Source: Gemmatimonadota bacterium (GTDB lineage Bacteria > Gemmatimonadota > Gemmatimonadetes > Gemmatimonadales > GWC2-71-9). Taken from it: a stretch of DNA of 64,000 nt. The stretch spans positions 124,001-188,000 of the forward strand of contig JAJCZX010000021.1 of assembly GCA_029262195.1 (NCBI GenBank), given 5' to 3'. The translations under genes and the position numbers were made by a program. Positions 60,894 to 64,000 of the stretch are shown here, one piece after another (positions within the stretch are counted from its first letter, which is position 1; each line of letters starts with the position of its first letter). Below the pieces are notes generated by a model. The model searched no databases and was not told the DNA's origin. It saw only the letters and a program-made list of their open reading frames with translations.

Positions 60894-61394
60894 CTATGGG
60901 TTTGGTGGGGGTCGCTGGTATGTCAGAAATGAAAAAGCGAATTGGTGGGTTTCGTCCGCCTCATGGTACTCTCTGTTCACGAGATCCCAGTTGGCTTCCT
61001 TGAAATCAGGGAACCGGACGTCCCCGGTCGCGGACGTGTGGACTCTGGTCAATTCCATCGCATCGGCCAGGGGCAGGGACATTTCGTAAATTGCCGATCC
61101 ACCGACTATAAAGACAGTGTCGTCTTTCGCGGCGAGAGAAAGTGCCTCGTCCATCGAGTGCGCGACCTCAATTCCGTCTCCTTCGAAGGATGGATCTCTG
61201 GTGACGACAATGTTGCGGCGGTTGGGCAGGGGTTTTCGATCGCAAGAATCGAACGTTTTGCGACCCATAATGATGGTGTGCCCCGATGTAAGTTGTTTGA
61301 ACCTCTTCAGGTCTCTGGGCAGGTGCCACGGTAAATCGCCGTCACGCCCGATCACTCCGTTCTCAGAAACTGCTGCGATAATGATGAGGTTCAT
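60894..61394 (-). CDS. folA: Dihydrofolate reductase
   Basis: 166 residues. Family motifs [30 protein letters not shown] and [11 protein letters not shown] are present. Reduces dihydrofolate to tetrahydrofolate with NADPH. Its start overlaps the thyA stop (ATGA), the usual pairing since ThyA produces the dihydrofolate that FolA regenerates. Confidence 0.97.
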   Translation of the reverse strand: MNLIIIAAVSENGVIGRDGDLPWHLPRDLKRFKQLTSGHTIIMGRKTFDSCDRKPLPNRRNIVVTRDPSFEGDGIEVAHSMDEALSLAAKDDTVFIVGGSAIYEMSLPLADAMELTRVHTSATGDVRFPDFKEANWDLVNREYHEADETHQFAFSFLTYQRPPPNP

Positions 61395-62185
61395 ACTGCG
61401 ATCGGTGCCTTAATGCCGGGATGGGGGTCGTAGTTAAGGAGTTCGAAATCGTCGTAGCGGAACTTGAAAATGTCCTTTATGTCTGGATTCAAATGCATCG
61501 TGGCTAGATCGCGAGGTTCACGGGTCAGCTGGAGTTTCACCTGGTCCATATGATTGTTGTAAAGGTGAACGTCTCCAAGAGAGATTACAAAATCCCCAAC
61601 GTCAAGATTGGTAACCTGCGCCACCATCATGGTGAGCAACGCGTATGAAGCGATGTTGAACGGAACGCCGAGAAAAAGGTCAGCACTTCGCTGGTACAAT
61701 TGGCAGGAGAGTTTGCCGTCGGCCACGTAGAACTGGAATAGCGCGTGGCAGGGTGCCAGGGCCATTCGTGGAATGTCGGCCACGTTCCAGGCGCTAACGA
61801 CCAGTCGGCGGGAATCGGGGTTATTCCGGATGTCTTTTACTACCTGGGTTATCTGGTCAATTTTCTGCCCGTCAGGGGCTGGCCATGAGCGCCACTGGGA
61901 GCCATACACCGGGCCGAGGTCGCCGTTTCCATCCGCCCATTCATCCCAAATGGTGACTCCGTTTTCATTTAGATAAGCTGTGTTGGTGCCGCCGGAGAGA
62001 AACCACAGCAGTTCGTGAATAATCGAACGCAGGTGGAGTTTTTTTGTCGTTAGCGCAGGGAATCCGTCGGCCAGGTCGAAACGGGCTTGAGCTCCAAATA
62101 CGCTAATTGTGCCCGTGCCCGTGCGGTCGTCTTTCGACACGCCGTTGTCGAGAACGGTCTGCAGCAGATCAAGGTATTGTTTCAT
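61391..62185 (-). CDS. thyA: Thymidylate synthase
   Basis: 264 residues, the E. coli-type length. [13 protein letters not shown] at the start, the catalytic Cys in [12 protein letters not shown], and [15 protein letters not shown]. Methylates dUMP to dTMP with methylene-tetrahydrofolate. First gene of the thyA-folA pair. Confidence 0.98.
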   Translation of the reverse strand: MKQYLDLLQTVLDNGVSKDDRTGTGTISVFGAQARFDLADGFPALTTKKLHLRSIIHELLWFLSGGTNTAYLNENGVTIWDEWADGNGDLGPVYGSQWRSWPAPDGQKIDQITQVVKDIRNNPDSRRLVVSAWNVADIPRMALAPCHALFQFYVADGKLSCQLYQRSADLFLGVPFNIASYALLTMMVAQVTNLDVGDFVISLGDVHLYNNHMDQVKLQLTREPRDLATMHLNPDIKDIFKFRYDDFELLNYDPHPGIKAPIAV

Positions 62186-62206
62186 GGTATCGGGGGTTTG
62201 GCAGAT

Positions 62207-63523
62207 CTAAAGATAACGAACTAATTCGGCCATACGGTCGGCTATGTCCTTTTGTTGGGACCGGAGTTCGGCCACCAGATCGGATCGTTCCCGGAGGAGA
62301 AAAAACCGTCGGGCGGCCTGGGAAGCTCCTTTCCATCGCTCCCGAATCCAGAGGCCGGTAACTCCTACGATCGGGGCCAGGGCAGCGACGGCAACTGCCA
62401 CCAGAGGTCCGAAGAGCAAACCGGTTGCGATGCTGACAAGGAAAACCCAACCGACATACAGCGGAATACCAAGGAAGAGTTTCCATGTTGAGATCTCGGC
62501 TTCGTCGGCTCCTGACCTGTTGGCTATAAAGCCGGTCGTTTTGTACGGAATTAGAAAAACCAAATGCCCGACCACTGCCAGTATCAATGAAATCGGTGCG
62601 AGTAGATACAACCGGCCGAGGGTCCACCTGAACGCGGTACCTATTCTGGTGTTCACCGAGAGGTCTGACGGCGTGATCCGCAAAACGCCCAAGCGCCGCC
62701 GGTGTGACTCGATGTCTTTGAGGAGATCCCACCACCTCGCGTCGTGTGATTGTCGTACCGAAGAAAGAAGGTCGGAGGCGGTTCGCAGACGCCCCAGTTT
62801 CTCGGGCGCGGTTTCGTCGGAATTGAACTCGGCCGACCATATTTGTTCGGCGCATTCGACGATCGGTTTGTCCTCCCATGTTTCCAGGTTGACGGTGACA
62901 TCGCGGATGGCCGTATCGATTCGACGGGTTAGTTCTACGACGGCATGTCGATCCGTTTGTCCACGGGGGGCCAGGTCCTCCCACTCGATGGGCTCGCCCA
63001 CTGTCACCAGTGCGCGGGATCGGAAAACGTCCTTTTCTGCCAGAACCATTCCCACCGGAATTATGGGGAAGGTCTCTTGTGTGTGCTCAAAAGCGCCCAA
63101 CGCGATCCGTGCGGCTCCGGTTTTTAGCTTTGCCAGAGACGGTTCACTGTGGCTGATTCCCTCGGGGAAAAGCGCGATACCCAGGTCGTTTTTCAACGCC
63201 TCAAATACCGATCGAAACATATCCTGATTCCCGTCCATCGAATCCGGATCGTCGATCCTCCGGTACACGGGAATTGATCCCGAACTTCTCACCAGGAAAC
63301 CGATTCGCTTGTCTGTAAAAAGAGGCGCTTTTGCGAGGAACCGTACCGAACGTCTGGCTGCTGCTGCCACCAGCGCCGGGTCCAGTAATGAATTGGGGTG
63401 GTTGGCGACCAACAAGAGCGCGCCTTTTGCGGGGACTCGTCCCCCGGCGATTGTGACCCGGTAATACGCTCTGGTGGTGAGGTTCGATACCGAGGGGATG
63501 AACGGCCTAAGCCACATTCTCAC
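62207..63523 (-). CDS. PlsC-like acyltransferase
   Basis: 438 residues. The acyltransferase domain (about 25-225) has NHPNSLLD (HxxxxD, with His and Asp catalytic) and LFPEGISHSEPS. After it come about 110 helical residues and two or three membrane helices near 300-400. It probably transfers acyl groups to a glycerolipid or similar acceptor at the inner membrane; the extra C-terminal membrane part distinguishes it from the short PlsC. Next to thyA by 21 bases on the same strand. Confidence 0.88.
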   Translation of the reverse strand: MRMWLRPFIPSVSNLTTRAYYRVTIAGGRVPAKGALLLVANHPNSLLDPALVAAAARRSVRFLAKAPLFTDKRIGFLVRSSGSIPVYRRIDDPDSMDGNQDMFRSVFEALKNDLGIALFPEGISHSEPSLAKLKTGAARIALGAFEHTQETFPIIPVGMVLAEKDVFRSRALVTVGEPIEWEDLAPRGQTDRHAVVELTRRIDTAIRDVTVNLETWEDKPIVECAEQIWSAEFNSDETAPEKLGRLRTASDLLSSVRQSHDARWWDLLKDIESHRRRLGVLRITPSDLSVNTRIGTAFRWTLGRLYLLAPISLILAVVGHLVFLIPYKTTGFIANRSGADEAEISTWKLFLGIPLYVGWVFLVSIATGLLFGPLVAVAVAALAPIVGVTGLWIRERWKGASQAARRFFLLRERSDLVAELRSQQKDIADRMAELVRYL

Positions 63524-63547
63524 TCCGAACCCCTTCGGCGTCCACTT

Positions 63548-64000
63548 TTACGGCCGGTCGGGGTGTGTGGGTTCGTCGAGAAAAGCGGTTAACAACTCCG
63601 GATAAAACTCTTCCAGGGTTGGGTAGGCCTCCCGGTCTTGCTCGTACTCTTCCAATTTTCTGACCAGTCCCGGTACATATGCGAATCCGCGATTCACATC
63701 CGTGTTTATTGAAGACAACCCTACAGACCGACCGAGGTGGCGGTCCAGCATGCGGGCTGTAATCGCTCGTATGATGTGTTCGTTGACCGCGACACTCCAG
63801 GAGTTGTAGCCTTGAGAGGCGAGGTGTTCTGCCACTGCGGCATGGCGGTCGGCATGCTCGGTCAACCAATGGGAGTGGTCGGCGGTCAACTGATTGACGA
63901 CGGTGTGCGCGTATTCGTGCCATACGATGCTCCCGATCCGGCGCGGCGTACCAAATTGCGGGAAACTGTCGATGGCACTAGCTGGCCCGACCACCGCAAA
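63548..64000 (-). CDS. DUF4932-like metalloprotease (partial)
   Basis: The frame is open at the right end of the window. The visible 151 residues contain VWHEYAHTVVN, an HExxH zinc-protease motif, and NEHIIRAITARMLDRHLG, as in DUF4932 proteins. The start is outside. Assignment to DUF4932 is by resemblance. Confidence 0.7.
   Translation of the reverse strand, partial: FAVVGPASAIDSFPQFGTPRRIGSIVWHEYAHTVVNQLTADHSHWLTEHADRHAAVAEHLASQGYNSWSVAVNEHIIRAITARMLDRHLGRSVGLSSINTDVNRGFAYVPGLVRKLEEYEQDREAYPTLEEFYPELLTAFLDEPTHPDRP

Noticed and set aside
62244-63227. Plus-strand frame of 327 codons inside the acyltransferase
   Set aside because: Antisense of a gene with clear HxxxxD motif; very Arg/Ser-rich and without family resemblance.

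Overview
The window looks like a chromosome segment of a Gram-negative, probably aerobic marine or soil bacterium of the Gemmatimonadota type. This assignment is inferred from gene content, not from a marker tree. The content pointing that way is: a TonB-dependent receptor with a partner lipoprotein, Omp85-like and other outer-membrane barrels, type IV pilus parts, futalosine-pathway menaquinone synthesis (mqnD), tandem TolB-propeller/amidohydrolases, a PadR regulator next to a duplicated orphan permease (ADOP), and degenerate short repeats between genes.

Layout. 1-9.8 kb: outer-membrane protein fragment, TolB-like lipoprotein, infA, zinc-ribbon proteins, a histone H1-like Lys-rich protein, several unknown secreted proteins, a MerR-like regulator, a prepilin, a small ORF with a strong terminator, mqnD. 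9.8-19 kb: TonB receptor with a DUF4249-like lipoprotein, glnA (GSI-alpha), a HAD phosphatase, an Omp85-like barrel, pilT. 19-32.2 kb: an Rhs polymorphic-toxin island. 32.2-49.4 kb: M23 lipoprotein, UMF1-type MFS transporter, NatAB-like ABC exporter with PadR, tRNA-Cys, two paralogous propeller/amidohydrolases, a Rieske oxygenase, an NTF2-like protein and MarR. 49.4-64 kb: an MltF-like lytic transglycosylase with two solute-binding domains, a degenerate response-regulator receiver, PadR plus ADOP permease with a perfect operator, EamA transporter, aldo/keto reductase, a four-repeat secreted protein, amrS, folA-thyA, a PlsC-like acyltransferase and a partial DUF4932-like metalloprotease.

The Rhs island is the most interesting part. 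One complete, Sec-exported Rhs protein (1548 aa) is followed by at least five displaced or broken C-terminal tips. Four of them (C-F) still carry near-identical copies of the end of the Rhs core (the DPxG...DPxG segment). Three displaced tips contain an HExxH metallopeptidase motif and the full-length protein has a variant of it. Each intact or partly intact tip is followed by a candidate immunity gene: lipoproteins for two tips, signal-peptide Cys-containing proteins for a duplicated pair, and a CPBP membrane protease for one. All predicted immunity proteins are exported or membrane-bound, so the toxins probably act in the cell envelope. Fragments of a sigma-54 activator AAA+ gene and clusters of degenerate CGCAGAT-type repeats lie at the borders of the cassette array and may mark how it was assembled.

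Limits: functions come from reading motifs and family resemblance, with no database search. Hairpins, promoters and operators were found by eye.
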